Source: Candidatus Kaistella beijingensis (GTDB taxonomy: Bacteria; Bacteroidota; Bacteroidia; Flavobacteriales; Weeksellaceae). From it: DNA of 64,000 nt. Both the position numbers and the translations under genes were made by a program. Below the pieces are notes generated by a model. That model searched no databases and was not told the origin of the DNA. It saw only the letters and a program-made list of their open reading frames with translations. Numbering within the stretch: the stretch's first letter is position 1; every line of letters starts with the position of its first letter. Positions 8,143 through 16,302 of this stretch are shown one piece after another. The stretch lies in assembly GCF_020084865.1 (NCBI RefSeq), contig NZ_CP071953.1, forward strand, positions 2,046,001 to 2,110,000, given 5' to 3'.

Positions 8143-8787
8143 ATGGTTTATCTGAGTCCCAACGAAATTTCTTTTCCAGACCCGCACTTTCTAGAATCAG
8201 AAAGTGGTTTGATGGCAATTGGCGGCGATTTATCACCAGAAAGATTACTTTTTGCTTATCAACTTGGGCTTTTTCCATGGTTTAATGAAGGTGAAGAAAT
8301 TCTGTGGTGGTGTCCAAATCCGAGGTTTGTCATTTTTCCGAACCAATTGAAGGTCTCTAAATCCATGAAGAAAATTCTACGCGATGAAGTTTTCACTTTT
8401 ACCGAAAATCAATGTTTCAGAAGAGTGATGGAAGAATGCAAGAACGCTTATAGAAAGGACCAAGATGGAACTTGGATTTCCAATGAGTTGATTAATTCGT
8501 TCGAAATTCTTCACCAAAACGGAATCGCAAAAAGTGTGGAGATTTGGCAAAATAAAGAATTGGTCGGTGGATTTTACGGCGTTCAAATCGGAAAAGTTTT
8601 TTGCGGAGAAAGTATGTTTTCAAAAGTAAGTAACGCCTCGAAAGCGGGCTTTATCAATTTCGTGCAAAAAAATTCAGAAGAACTGCAATTAATTGATTGT
8701 CAAATTCATACCGAACATTTGGAAAGTCTCGGTGCAACGATGATTCCCAAACTGGACTATTTAAAAATTTTAAAAGAAAACCAATGA
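8143..8787 (+). CDS. aat: Leucyl/phenylalanyl-tRNA--protein transferase
   Basis: 214 residues, the normal size. The enzyme adds Leu or Phe from aminoacyl-tRNA to N-terminal Lys or Arg of proteins, marking them for ClpAP through the N-end rule. The family signature is complete: FPDPHFLESESGLMAIGGDL, then YQLGLFPWF, the WWCPNPRFV core, and GGFYGVQIGKVFCGESMFS later. The start lies four bases after a terminator, so the gene must use a promoter overlapping that hairpin or rely on read-through. Its stop overlaps the start of the DMT gene (ATGA), so the two are translationally coupled. Confidence 0.96.
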   Translation: MVYLSPNEISFPDPHFLESESGLMAIGGDLSPERLLFAYQLGLFPWFNEGEEILWWCPNPRFVIFPNQLKVSKSMKKILRDEVFTFTENQCFRRVMEECKNAYRKDQDGTWISNELINSFEILHQNGIAKSVEIWQNKELVGGFYGVQIGKVFCGESMFSKVSNASKAGFINFVQKNSEELQLIDCQIHTEHLESLGATMIPKLDYLKILKENQ

Positions 8788-9668
8788 ATCCGGAAAAAGA
8801 AAAATGGGTTTTGCTTGCGATACTCTCCATTATTTGGGGTTCTTCATTCATCTTAATCAAAAAATCACTCGACCATTTCAACCCTTATGAAGTCGGTGCT
8901 TTACGGGTTTTGATCGCAGGAATTATTTTACTTCCACTCGCCATAATGAACATCAAAAAATTCCCGAAAAAGCATTTTAAATGGTTGATTCTCGCCGCTT
9001 TAACAGGAAATTTCATCCCGATGTTTCTTTTCCCGATTGCGGAAACCAAAGTCAGCAGTAGCATTGCGGGAATTATCAATTCAATGATGCCTATTTTTGT
9101 CATTATTGTAGGCGCTTTAATTTGGAAATTTAAAACCACCAAACGCCAATTATTCGGAGTTGCCATTAGTTTTACAGGAGCTTGCATTTTGGCGATTTCA
9201 GGTGGTGAAGGAGGAGAAATCAAATTGATTCCGATTTTACTGCTTCTTCTTGCAACGCTTTGTTACGCGATTAGTACGACAACGGTGAAGTCAAAACTGA
9301 ACGCTATTCCCGCAAAAACTCTTTCCGCATTTGTTTTTTCTTTTGTCTTAATTCTGCCATCGCTAATTTCACTGGTATTTGCAGGATTTTTTAATGATTT
9401 TAAAGCGGATAAAAACTTATTAGTGGGACTTGGATTTGTCAGTTTACTTTCCATTTTCGGGACGGGTTTAGCAATGATGATGAATTACAGATTGCTCAAC
9501 ATTTCCACGCCGCTTTTCGCGTCCACGGTAACTTTACTAATGCCGATTGTTGCTGTAATTTGGGGCGTTTTAGATGGAGAGAAACTAACATTAATGCAAG
9601 GTTTTGGTGGCATGATCATTTTGGCGGGCTTGATATTTCTACGAGCGAAACCTTTAGACGAAAAATAA
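8784..9668 (+). CDS. EamA/DMT-family transporter
   Basis: 294 residues from the ATG that overlaps the aat stop codon. A longer in-frame start at 8697 lies inside aat and would add 29 hydrophilic residues, so I rejected it. Ten hydrophobic helices are visible in two repeated EamA units (about 5-140 and 150-290). The first begins WGSSFILIKKSL and the second ends with the usual WGVLDGEKLT motif and a final helix. Such proteins are inner-membrane drug/metabolite exporters; the substrate cannot be read from sequence. A hairpin follows the stop codon. Confidence 0.9.
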   Translation: MNPEKEKWVLLAILSIIWGSSFILIKKSLDHFNPYEVGALRVLIAGIILLPLAIMNIKKFPKKHFKWLILAALTGNFIPMFLFPIAETKVSSSIAGIINSMMPIFVIIVGALIWKFKTTKRQLFGVAISFTGACILAISGGEGGEIKLIPILLLLLATLCYAISTTTVKSKLNAIPAKTLSAFVFSFVLILPSLISLVFAGFFNDFKADKNLLVGLGFVSLLSIFGTGLAMMMNYRLLNISTPLFASTVTLLMPIVAVIWGVLDGEKLTLMQGFGGMIILAGLIFLRAKPLDEK

Positions 9669-9731
9669 AAAACTGCATTGTCAAAAGACAGCGCAGTTTG
9701 AAATAAATCTAATAAAAAGTAAAAATGAAAG
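9665..9731 (-). ncRNA. Candidate small RNA, about 65 nt
   Basis: A consensus promoter on the minus strand (9736-9768) points away from the next gene and leads within about 65 bases to a hairpin with a U-tract (9699-9665). No minus-strand coding frame of useful length lies between. The transcript would converge on the 3' end of the DMT gene. This is inference from promoter and terminator placement only. Confidence 0.35.
9670..9699. terminator. Hairpin after the DMT gene, strongest as a minus-strand terminator
   Basis: AAACTGC ... TGTC-TTTT-GACA ... GCAGTTT. On the plus strand little T follows, but on the minus strand it is followed by TTTTTTATTTTT, so it looks more like the end of a minus-strand transcript. 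Confidence 0.6.
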
Positions 9732-9735
9732 GCGA

Positions 9736-9768
9736 CAAAGATATATAATTGTTTTATTATGTTGCAAA
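9736..9768 (-). promoter_or_regulatory. Orphan consensus promoter
   Basis: TTTG (9768-9765), 21 bases, TATCTTTG (9743-9736) on the minus strand. No minus-strand gene lies downstream, only the candidate small RNA. Confidence 0.55.
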
Positions 9769-9826
9769 TTTTTTCCTTTAAATTTTAAATTATTTTTATT
9801 AATGCCGCTCTAATTAAGATTTTTCC

Positions 9827-9834
9827 TAAATTTG
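9827..9834 (+). promoter_or_regulatory. -7 box of the CBS-protein gene
   Basis: TAAATTTG ends four bases before the ATG at 9839. Transcription would start at or beside the ATG, predicting a leaderless mRNA. No -33 box is evident. Confidence 0.5.
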
Positions 9835-9838
9835 ACTA

Positions 9839-10492
9839 ATGTTTATCAAAGATTATATTTCCAAAGATTACCCCGCGTTCAACATCAGCGATTCCATAGA
9901 AGAAGCCAACGAAATTGCCCAAGAATTTGGCTACACCCATGTTTTCGTGAAGAAGAAGGGAATTTATCAAGGTGCGATAAGTCAGTCGTTTTTGGAGGAA
10001 AGTCCGGAAGGGAATTTGGCTTCTCTTGCCATTCATTTCGAGAAATTTGCAATTCTTGACGATGGCCATATTTTAGATTCCATCAAGCTTTTCCATACTT
10101 TCAATGCGAATGTGGTTCCCATTATTTCCAAAGACGAAAAATACAGAGGCTACCTTTCATGCGACGATATTTTCAGCGAGTTTTCGAAATATCCTTTGTT
10201 CTCGGAGAACGGAGCATTGTTGGTGGTACAGGTGAATGAGAAGAATTATTCCATGACTGAAATCTGCAAAATTGTGGAGTCGAACAACGCCAAAATTTAT
10301 GGTTGCTACATCAGTTCAATTATTGAGGACGATATTCAGGTGACTTTGAAAATTAGCAGCGACAATTTAAGTTCCATTGATGAAACTTTTGAAAGATACG
10401 GCTACAACGTGGTTCACAAATATTACGACGACGAAAAAGAAGAACTGCTGAAAGACCGTTTCGGCTTTTTCCAAAAATATTTAGAGTTTTGA
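9839..10492 (+). CDS. CBS-domain protein
   Basis: 217 residues, soluble. Two CBS-like repeats fill about residues 1-130 (DYISKDYPAFNISDSIEEA and a second around FHTFNANVVPIISKDEKYRGYLS). An ACT-like alpha/beta segment follows at about 140-200. CBS pairs usually sense adenine nucleotides. The gene lies 53 bases upstream of NAD kinase in the same direction, an arrangement I recall from other Flavobacteriia, so a link to ATP/NAD metabolism is plausible but unproven. There is no other Met near the N-terminus, so the start next to the -7 box appears correct. Confidence 0.8.
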   Translation: MFIKDYISKDYPAFNISDSIEEANEIAQEFGYTHVFVKKKGIYQGAISQSFLEESPEGNLASLAIHFEKFAILDDGHILDSIKLFHTFNANVVPIISKDEKYRGYLSCDDIFSEFSKYPLFSENGALLVVQVNEKNYSMTEICKIVESNNAKIYGCYISSIIEDDIQVTLKISSDNLSSIDETFERYGYNVVHKYYDDEKEELLKDRFGFFQKYLEF

Positions 10493-10545
10493 TTAAAATG
10501 ATTTTGCGCTCATTGGGTTAATAAAAATTTAGAAAATTGTAATTA

Positions 10546-11412
10546 ATGAAAGCTGCCATTTATTCACAAAAAAGCGATTTAGATACTTTTCTGTATTTAA
10601 GCAAATTCGTTTCTGAACTCGAAAAACGTGGAGTTCAGGCGGTTTTGTATGAGGAGATGGCGAATGCGATGCAGTTTTCGAAAATTTTCGAAACCTTTGC
10701 AGGAAAAGAAGATTTAAAGACAAAGAAAGTGGATCTGTTTTTCACTTTCGGGGGAGATGGAACGATTGTCAACTCGCTACTTTTCGTGCAGGATTTGGAA
10801 ATTCCGGTGGTTGGAGTGAACACGGGACGACTCGGTTTTCTCGCAAGTTTTACCAAAGAAGAAGTTTTCCTTGAACTCGACGATATTATTAAAGGTGAAG
10901 TAAAAATCAGCAAACGTTCTGTCATAGAAATTGTATCGCCCAATAAATCAATGTTTTTTCCTTTTGCATTGAATGATTTAACGATTTCCAGAAAAGAAAC
11001 CACCGCAATGATTACCGTGGAATCCTACATCGACAACGAATTTCTGAATGTTTTTTGGGGAGACGGCGTCATAATTTCAACACCTACAGGTTCTACTGCG
11101 TATTCTTTAAGTTGCGGCGGTCCTATCATCACGCCAAATAATGAAAATTTTGTCATCACGCCTATTGCTCCGCATAATTTGAATGTTCGTCCGCTCATCG
11201 TCAACGATAAAGTGGAAATTCGTTTGAAAGTAAGAAGCCGTGTTCCGCAATACACACTCTCGCTCGATTCCCGCCTTTTTCACATGGAAACGGATGTGGA
11301 AGTCATCTTAAGGAAGGCGAAGTTTCAGATTTCATTAATTCATCCAAACAACTTAAGTTTTTACGAAACCATTCGTCAAAAACTGCTTTGGGGAAATGAC
11401 AAGAGAAATTAG
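10546..11412 (+). CDS. nadK: NAD kinase
   Basis: 288 residues, normal length. It phosphorylates NAD to NADP using ATP. The diagnostic GGDGT motif is in FTFGGDGTIVNSL (about residues 66-78), NTGRLGFLASF follows at about 94-104, and the second conserved block TPTGSTAYSLSCGGP lies at about 179-193. It sits downstream of the CBS-domain gene, probably in one operon. A hairpin-rich intergenic element follows. Confidence 0.96.
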   Translation: MKAAIYSQKSDLDTFLYLSKFVSELEKRGVQAVLYEEMANAMQFSKIFETFAGKEDLKTKKVDLFFTFGGDGTIVNSLLFVQDLEIPVVGVNTGRLGFLASFTKEEVFLELDDIIKGEVKISKRSVIEIVSPNKSMFFPFALNDLTISRKETTAMITVESYIDNEFLNVFWGDGVIISTPTGSTAYSLSCGGPIITPNNENFVITPIAPHNLNVRPLIVNDKVEIRLKVRSRVPQYTLSLDSRLFHMETDVEVILRKAKFQISLIHPNNLSFYETIRQKLLWGNDKRN

Positions 11413-11448
11413 TCGCTTATTTTCTTTTCATTTTTTTCATTTTAAAGG

Positions 11449-11579
11449 TTTCTTACTTCGTTCGAAATGACAGTTCAATTATTATTTGTCGACGGCGAGG
11501 ATTGGTGCGGCGAAGCCGCGCCAATCCTCGCCGCATTTCTCATATAAAAGACAATTGTCATTTCGAACGAATTGAGAAA
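11449..11579. repeat. 131-base imperfect palindrome (element C)
   Basis: Outer arms CGTTCGAAATGACA (11459-11472) and its complement (11556-11569) match perfectly over 14 bases and extend further with few mismatches. A separate inner 19-base-pair stem (11493-11511 with 11515-11533, one G-T pair) closes on the three-base loop GAA, giving GCGAAGC at the tip. The structure resembles a miniature mobile element or REP-type repeat. It lies in the 276-base gap between nadK and fbaA and contains no gene. Confidence 0.7.
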
Positions 11580-11688
11580 TCTCAACAGAATAATTTTCAT
11601 GCTTCAGAATCCAAATTAATTCCCGCAAAATCCGTAACTTTACGTTTCTAAAAACAACAAAAAATAATTCTATTAAAAAACTTCAATT

Positions 11689-12756
11689 ATGAGCAGAAAG
11701 TTTCCGGCAGGTGTTGCCACAGGACAAATGGTTACAGATATCTTTCAGTACGCCAAAGAAAATAAATTTGCACTTCCGGCGGTAAATGTTATCGGTTCGA
11801 GCAATGTGAACGCGACCATGGAAACCGCAGCAAAACTCAATTCGCCGGTTATTATTCAGTTTTCAAATGGTGGTGCAGCTTTCAACGCAGGAAAAGGTTT
11901 GAACAACGACGGACAAAGAGCGGCAATTCTTGGCGGAATCGCGGGTGCACAACATATTCACACGCTTGCTGAAGCTTACGGAGCAACCGTAATTCTTCAT
12001 ACCGACCACTGCGCCAAAAAACTTCTCCCATGGATTGATGGTTTAATGGATGCCAACGAAGAATTTTTTGCAAGAACAGGAAAATCTCTTTATTCATCGC
12101 ACATGTTGGATTTGTCGGAAGAACCGATTGAAGAAAACCTTGACATTTCCTGCAAATATTTCGAAAGAATGGCAAAAATGGGAATGACTTTGGAAATTGA
12201 ATTAGGCGTAACCGGAGGTGAAGAAGATGGCGTTGATAACACAGGTGTAGATTCTTCCAAACTCTACACACAACCCGATGAAGTTGCCTATGCTTATGAA
12301 AGATTGAAAGCGATTTCTCCAAACTTTACGATTGCTGCAGCTTTCGGAAACGTACATGGCGTTTACAAACCGGGCAACGTGAAACTGACGCCGAAGATTT
12401 TGGATAATTCTCAAAAATATGTTCAGGAAAAATTCGGAACAGGAGAAGAGCCGATTAACTTCGTCTTCCACGGTGGTTCAGGTTCGTCTTTGGAAGAAAT
12501 CAGAGAGGCAATTGATTATGGCGTAATTAAAATGAATATCGACACCGATTTACAATTCGCTTATACTGAGGGAATTAGAGATTACATGGTCAATAATATC
12601 GAATTTTTAAAATCGCAAATCGGAAATCCTGATGGAGACGATAAACCAAACAAAAAATATTACGATCCAAGAGTTTGGGTGAGAAAAGGTGAGGAAACTT
12701 TCGGCGCAAGATTAGTTCAGGCGTTTGAAGATTTGAACAACATCAATACTCTATAA
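11689..12756 (+). CDS. fbaA: Class II fructose-bisphosphate aldolase
   Basis: 355 residues, the long FbaA type. It cleaves fructose-1,6-bisphosphate to dihydroxyacetone phosphate and glyceraldehyde-3-phosphate with Zn2+. The metal and catalytic residues are visible: HTDHCAKK (Asp and His), GVTGGEEDGVD (Glu), GNVHGVYKPGN (His), FHGGSGSS (His), and NIDTDLQFAYT for phosphate and substrate binding. A weak TAACTTTA box lies at 11635-11642. A strong terminator follows. The zinc site is intact here, unlike AccD and Tgt in this window. Confidence 0.96.
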   Translation: MSRKFPAGVATGQMVTDIFQYAKENKFALPAVNVIGSSNVNATMETAAKLNSPVIIQFSNGGAAFNAGKGLNNDGQRAAILGGIAGAQHIHTLAEAYGATVILHTDHCAKKLLPWIDGLMDANEEFFARTGKSLYSSHMLDLSEEPIEENLDISCKYFERMAKMGMTLEIELGVTGGEEDGVDNTGVDSSKLYTQPDEVAYAYERLKAISPNFTIAAAFGNVHGVYKPGNVKLTPKILDNSQKYVQEKFGTGEEPINFVFHGGSGSSLEEIREAIDYGVIKMNIDTDLQFAYTEGIRDYMVNNIEFLKSQIGNPDGDDKPNKKYYDPRVWVRKGEETFGARLVQAFEDLNNINTL

Positions 12757-12774
12757 GAATTTTTGATACATTTA

Positions 12775-12812
12775 AAAAGAAATTTTCTTCTCGGAGAAGA
12801 TTTCTTTTTTTA
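12775..12812 (+). terminator. Terminator of fbaA
   Basis: AAAGAAAT...CTTCTC-GG-AGAAG...ATTTCTTT with a T-run. The -7 box of accD begins at its last T. Confidence 0.8.
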
Positions 12813-12819
12813 ACTTTGA
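12812..12819 (+). promoter_or_regulatory. -7 box of accD
   Basis: TAACTTTG, about 60 bases before the accD ATG, overlapping the end of the fbaA terminator. Confidence 0.5.
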
Positions 12820-12880
12820 ACCTGAAATTATTTAGATTCTACCTATAAAGTGGATCTTTAAACTTTAAACAAAATTTCCC

Positions 12881-13732
12881 ATGGCATTCGATTGGTTTAG
12901 AAGAAAAGAAAAAAATATCACTACTTCCACGGAAGATAAAAAGGACGTTCCAAAAGGACTTTGGCATCAAACTCCGACCGGAAAAATTATTGAGCACGAG
13001 GAACTCAAAGCCAACAATTACGTTTCTCCGGAAGACGGTTTCCACGTGAGAATCGGCAGCAACGAGTTTTATTCGATTCTTTTTGATGACAATAAATACA
13101 CTGAGCTCGACGCCAACGTGGAAAGTGTGGACATGCTCAACTTTAAAGATACAAAAGCATATTCCGACCGTTTAAAGGAAGTAAAAGCCAAAACCAAACT
13201 GAACGATTCCATCCGAAATGCTGTCGGAAAAGTGAACGGAACCGAAATGGTAGTTTCCTGTATGGATTTCGCATTCATCGGTGGTTCTTTAGGTTCTGTG
13301 ATGGGCGAAAAAATTAGAAGAGCGGTGGATTACTGTATCGCAAACAAACTTCCTTACATGATTATTTGTCAGTCAGGTGGAGCAAGAATGCAGGAAGCGA
13401 CGTATTCATTGATGCAGTTGGCGAAAGTTCAGTCGAAATTGGCGCAGCTTTCAGAAGCTGGACTTTTATATATCGCTTATTTGTGTGACCCAACTTTCGG
13501 TGGAATTACCGCGTCTTTCGCAATGACCGCCGATATTATCATGGCAGAACCGGGAGCTTTGATTGGTTTTGCGGGACCAAGAGTAATCCGTGAAACCATT
13601 GGAAAAGATTTGCCGGAAGGTTTCCAAACTTCAGAATTTTTGCAGGAAAAGGGCTTCGTAGATTTCATTGTGAAAAGAACCGATATGAAACAAAAAGTTT
13701 CACAAACCGTGAATTTGTTGACCAACGCTTGA
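12881..13732 (+). CDS. accD: Acetyl-CoA carboxylase carboxyltransferase subunit beta
   Basis: 283 residues. With AccA it transfers the carboxyl group from biotin to acetyl-CoA, the first step of fatty-acid synthesis. The crotonase-like core is well conserved ([46 protein letters not shown]). The N-terminal zinc ribbon, normally C-x2-C ... C-x2-C, reads TPTG ... SPED here, so all four cysteines are gone while the flanking LW, EEL and HVRI positions still align. Comparable sequences in Flavobacteriia, as I recall them, share this loss. A biotin ligase gene lies far away at 50.2 kb. Confidence 0.95.
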   Translation: MAFDWFRRKEKNITTSTEDKKDVPKGLWHQTPTGKIIEHEELKANNYVSPEDGFHVRIGSNEFYSILFDDNKYTELDANVESVDMLNFKDTKAYSDRLKEVKAKTKLNDSIRNAVGKVNGTEMVVSCMDFAFIGGSLGSVMGEKIRRAVDYCIANKLPYMIICQSGGARMQEATYSLMQLAKVQSKLAQLSEAGLLYIAYLCDPTFGGITASFAMTADIIMAEPGALIGFAGPRVIRETIGKDLPEGFQTSEFLQEKGFVDFIVKRTDMKQKVSQTVNLLTNA

Positions 13733-13754
13733 TTTATTTGTAACAAAACCATAA

Positions 13755-13786
13755 AAATCTCACCTAATTTAGGTGGGATTTCTTTT
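13755..13786 (+). terminator. Terminator of accD, abutting the next start codon
   Basis: AAATCTCACCT with AGGTGGGATTT, then CTTTT. The ATG of the following gene is the next codon. Confidence 0.75.
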
Positions 13787-14299
13787 ATGAGGATAGCAAG
13801 AATTTTCATCAACACTTTAAAGACATTGAGTTTTGCTAAGATTGTCAAACTTCTAAGATTGACAGTTCCTCATCCTTTGTTTTCAATTTTGGGATTTTAT
13901 GCAACTGTAAAAAGCTTTGCGATTGCACAAAAGTATTTTCCCGAAACCAATTCCAACAACGGAATCGGGAATGCTTTTCGTCACGCACTTTGGAGTTGTT
14001 TGATTATGATGTATTGCTGCAAAATTTCGTCGCCAAAAAAATCGTTGGACTTCTGTAAAAGAATGACCGATTTGCACGAAGAACTTTTCCCAAACGAACC
14101 ATTAGAAACCAAAATGGATTTGCACAATAACAAAGTGGGAATGGATTTATTCATGGAAATGCTGAAAGGAATTCACCGTCAGTTTTTTGAAACTAACTTT
14201 TTCGTTGACCAACTTTTCGAGAAAACAAAAACCGCAAAAGTTCTTAAAAACCTTAATGATGAATTTGGGAATGAATTGGTTTATTTAAAAGAATATTAA
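13787..14299 (+). CDS. DUF6973-like protein
   Basis: 170 residues. Conserved-looking blocks are GNAFRHALW (about 64-72) and an acidic/His segment with HEELFPNEPLETKMDLHNN followed by KVGMD (about 100-123). RHA and DLHNN-type blocks are typical of what I recall as the DUF6973 domain, possibly a metal- or phosphate-binding helical fold. No signal peptide is seen; the hydrophobic N-terminus (residues 25-45) may form one helix. The start codon directly follows the accD terminator and no other Met would keep the N-terminus. Function unknown. Confidence 0.7.
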   Translation: MRIARIFINTLKTLSFAKIVKLLRLTVPHPLFSILGFYATVKSFAIAQKYFPETNSNNGIGNAFRHALWSCLIMMYCCKISSPKKSLDFCKRMTDLHEELFPNEPLETKMDLHNNKVGMDLFMEMLKGIHRQFFETNFFVDQLFEKTKTAKVLKNLNDEFGNELVYLKEY

Positions 14300-14334
14300 A
14301 TTGTATTAAAGCAATTTACAGTTTAAAAATAAAA

Positions 14335-14362
14335 AAAACCATCAACTTTTGCTGATGGTTTT
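14335..14362. terminator. Bidirectional terminator
   Basis: AAAACCATCA with TGATGGTTTT (14335-14344 and 14353-14362), A-run before and T-run after, between two convergent genes. Confidence 0.85.
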
Positions 14363-14381
14363 ATACAAAATTCGCACAGAA

Positions 14382-14894
14382 TTATTTTTTAGAAATGTCG
14401 AAAGATGCTCCTACAGCAACATTGAACTGGTTGTTTAACAGTTCGTAAACTGCGGCTTCTTTCTTGAACTTAGCGATTGGGAATTGGATTTCCGTGAAAA
14501 GACCAAATCCTTTATCAAAGAAAACTCTTGCTCCAACGTGACCACCGAAGTTTTTCAAACCTAAATCCAAACCAGGGTAAAGATCAACATTTTGAGGAAG
14601 TCCAATCACGTCACCAAGATGAGCGCTTGCTCTTGCTTTCAAGTCAAATCTTTGATCAGCAGATGGTTTATCAACTCCTGTAAATTCTTTGAATCCTAAA
14701 ACGTATCCACCAACTGCTCCGATGGAGAAACTTTCACCTAAACCATAGTCCAAAGAAGCTTGAATTCCAGTTCCCCATTTTTGGAAGTTTGCACCAACCT
14801 GTGCCTTTAAATCACCTGAACCTTTGAAAGCGTCAGTTTGTGCATTAGCAAAACCGAAAGCACCAATCATCAAAGCAACTACTAATTTTTTCAT
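14382..14894 (-). CDS. Outer-membrane beta-barrel-like secreted protein
   Basis: 170 residues. A signal peptide (about 1-18, ending FANAQ) is followed by alternating hydrophobic and polar residues with many Gly and aromatic positions, as in small beta barrels, and a C-terminal strand VGASFDISKK. Strand-like segments such as GIQASLDYGLG, GGHVGARVFF and FGLFTEIQFPI support eight or so strands. It probably belongs to a porin-like DUF found in chryseobacteria (perhaps DUF6646), but I am not certain of the number. A -7 box (TATCTTTG) lies 25 bases upstream and the gene ends in a bidirectional terminator. Confidence 0.8.
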   Translation of the reverse strand: MKKLVVALMIGAFGFANAQTDAFKGSGDLKAQVGANFQKWGTGIQASLDYGLGESFSIGAVGGYVLGFKEFTGVDKPSADQRFDLKARASAHLGDVIGLPQNVDLYPGLDLGLKNFGGHVGARVFFDKGFGLFTEIQFPIAKFKKEAAVYELLNNQFNVAVGASFDISKK

Positions 14895-14919
14895 AATTGT
14901 TATTTAAAATTTAAGGGTG

Positions 14920-14927
14920 CAAAGATA
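14920..14927 (-). promoter_or_regulatory. -7 box of the beta-barrel gene
   Basis: TATCTTTG on the minus strand, 25 bases before the ATG. Confidence 0.55.
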
Positions 14928-14932
14928 AAACT

Positions 14933-16168
14933 TTATTTTTTAGAAATCTTATACAGTTTTCCACTGTCGGAAACAGCATAGAGATTTCCATCGTTTCCAT
15001 TGAGAACATCTCTAATTCGGTCTTTTTTATCTTCCAAAAGCCATTCTTCACCAATAACTTTATTGTCGTTAATAACTAGTCGGATAATTTTCTCACCACC
15101 TAAACAGCCAAGAAAAAGATTGTTTTTCCACTCCGAAATGTTCCCGGTATAGAAAGTAATTCCACTCATGGAAATCGATGGATACCAATAATAAACAGGC
15201 TGTTCTGTTCCTGCTTTTTGCGTGGTTCCGTTGTTGATTTTTTTGCCGCTGTATTCAATTCCGTAGGTTACGTCGCCCCATCCGTAATTTTTTCCGGGTT
15301 GGATCAAATTGAGTTCGTCGCCGCCTCTCGGTCCCATTTCCGCTTCCCAAAGTTGTCCCTTTTCATCCATCGCCATTCCTTGCGGATTTCGGTGACCGGT
15401 GGAATAAATTTCAGGTTTCCATCCTGAAATATTTGGATTTCCGGGAGCAGGTTTTCCGTCTTTGGTGATTTTTAAAACTTTTCCTAAATAAGAATCCTGT
15501 TTCTGGGCAAAAGCCCGTGTCTGCAAATCTGAACGTTCACCGGTGCTCACGAAAAGATTTCCGTCTTTATCAAATACCAATCGACTTCCGTAATGCAATC
15601 TTCCGCAATAAGTTGGCGTTGCCTGGAAAATCACGGTTGGATTTTCAATATTTTTTTCGTCCGCTGAAAGTTTTCCCTTTCCAACTGCAGTGTGATTTCC
15701 ACCGGAAACAGGTTCAGAAAAGCTAAAGAAAATCATTCGACTGTTATTAAAATCAGGGTCAAGCGCAACATCCAAAAGTCCGCCTTGTCCGCGAGAATCT
15801 ACTTTTGGAAAACCTTCGACTTTAGAAATGGTTTTTCCATCCGCAGAAACGATATTCATAAAGCCCGATTTTTCTGTAATTAAAAATCTTCCGTCGGGTA
15901 AATTGGTAATTCCCCAAGGTTTTCCTAATTCAGAATTAATGGCTTCAACTTGATATGGAGTTGAGGTTTTAATGCCTTCAATTCTTGTTTGCCCTGAAAA
16001 TGCCGGTTTATATTCGGGTGAATTTGGGGTTGAAGTTTCGGGATTTGGAAGTTTGCCGTTTTCGACAACGGTTTCGTTTTGAGTATTTTGAGATTTCGAA
16101 TTTCCGCCGCATGAAATTAAAAGAATTAAGCCGAAAAGCGGAATGCCTTTGCTGAATAGAGATTTCAT
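14933..16168 (-). CDS. PQQ-dependent sugar dehydrogenase-like lipoprotein
   Basis: 411 residues from the ATG that opens a lipoprotein signal (hydrophobic segment, then LISCGG). An upstream in-frame start at 16267 would bury this signal, so I rejected it. The mature part is a six-bladed beta propeller of the soluble glucose/aldose dehydrogenase family (YliI-like): WGITNLPDGRFLITEK, GGLLDVALDPDF, the metal-binding GHRNPQGMAMD, and GPRGGDELNLIQPGKNYGWG. Such enzymes oxidise sugars in the periplasm with PQQ, if the cofactor is present. No pqq genes are in the window. Confidence 0.9.
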   Translation of the reverse strand: MKSLFSKGIPLFGLILLISCGGNSKSQNTQNETVVENGKLPNPETSTPNSPEYKPAFSGQTRIEGIKTSTPYQVEAINSELGKPWGITNLPDGRFLITEKSGFMNIVSADGKTISKVEGFPKVDSRGQGGLLDVALDPDFNNSRMIFFSFSEPVSGGNHTAVGKGKLSADEKNIENPTVIFQATPTYCGRLHYGSRLVFDKDGNLFVSTGERSDLQTRAFAQKQDSYLGKVLKITKDGKPAPGNPNISGWKPEIYSTGHRNPQGMAMDEKGQLWEAEMGPRGGDELNLIQPGKNYGWGDVTYGIEYSGKKINNGTTQKAGTEQPVYYWYPSISMSGITFYTGNISEWKNNLFLGCLGGEKIIRLVINDNKVIGEEWLLEDKKDRIRDVLNGNDGNLYAVSDSGKLYKISKK

Positions 16169-16249
16169 ATAAAATGGGTTGTGATTGGTTTTAGTGGTAT
16201 CAAAAATTGTTCCGAGGAAAAGTGTAGTAAATTTCCATTTACAATTTTG

Positions 16250-16257
16250 TATTTTTG
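16250..16257 (+). promoter_or_regulatory. -7 box of uvrB
   Basis: TATTTTTG, 45 bases upstream of the uvrB ATG; no good -33 match. Confidence 0.5.
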
Positions 16258-16302
16258 TGAGACTCAATCACAAACTACTTCTGTGTTTTTTACGTTAAAA
16301 AA

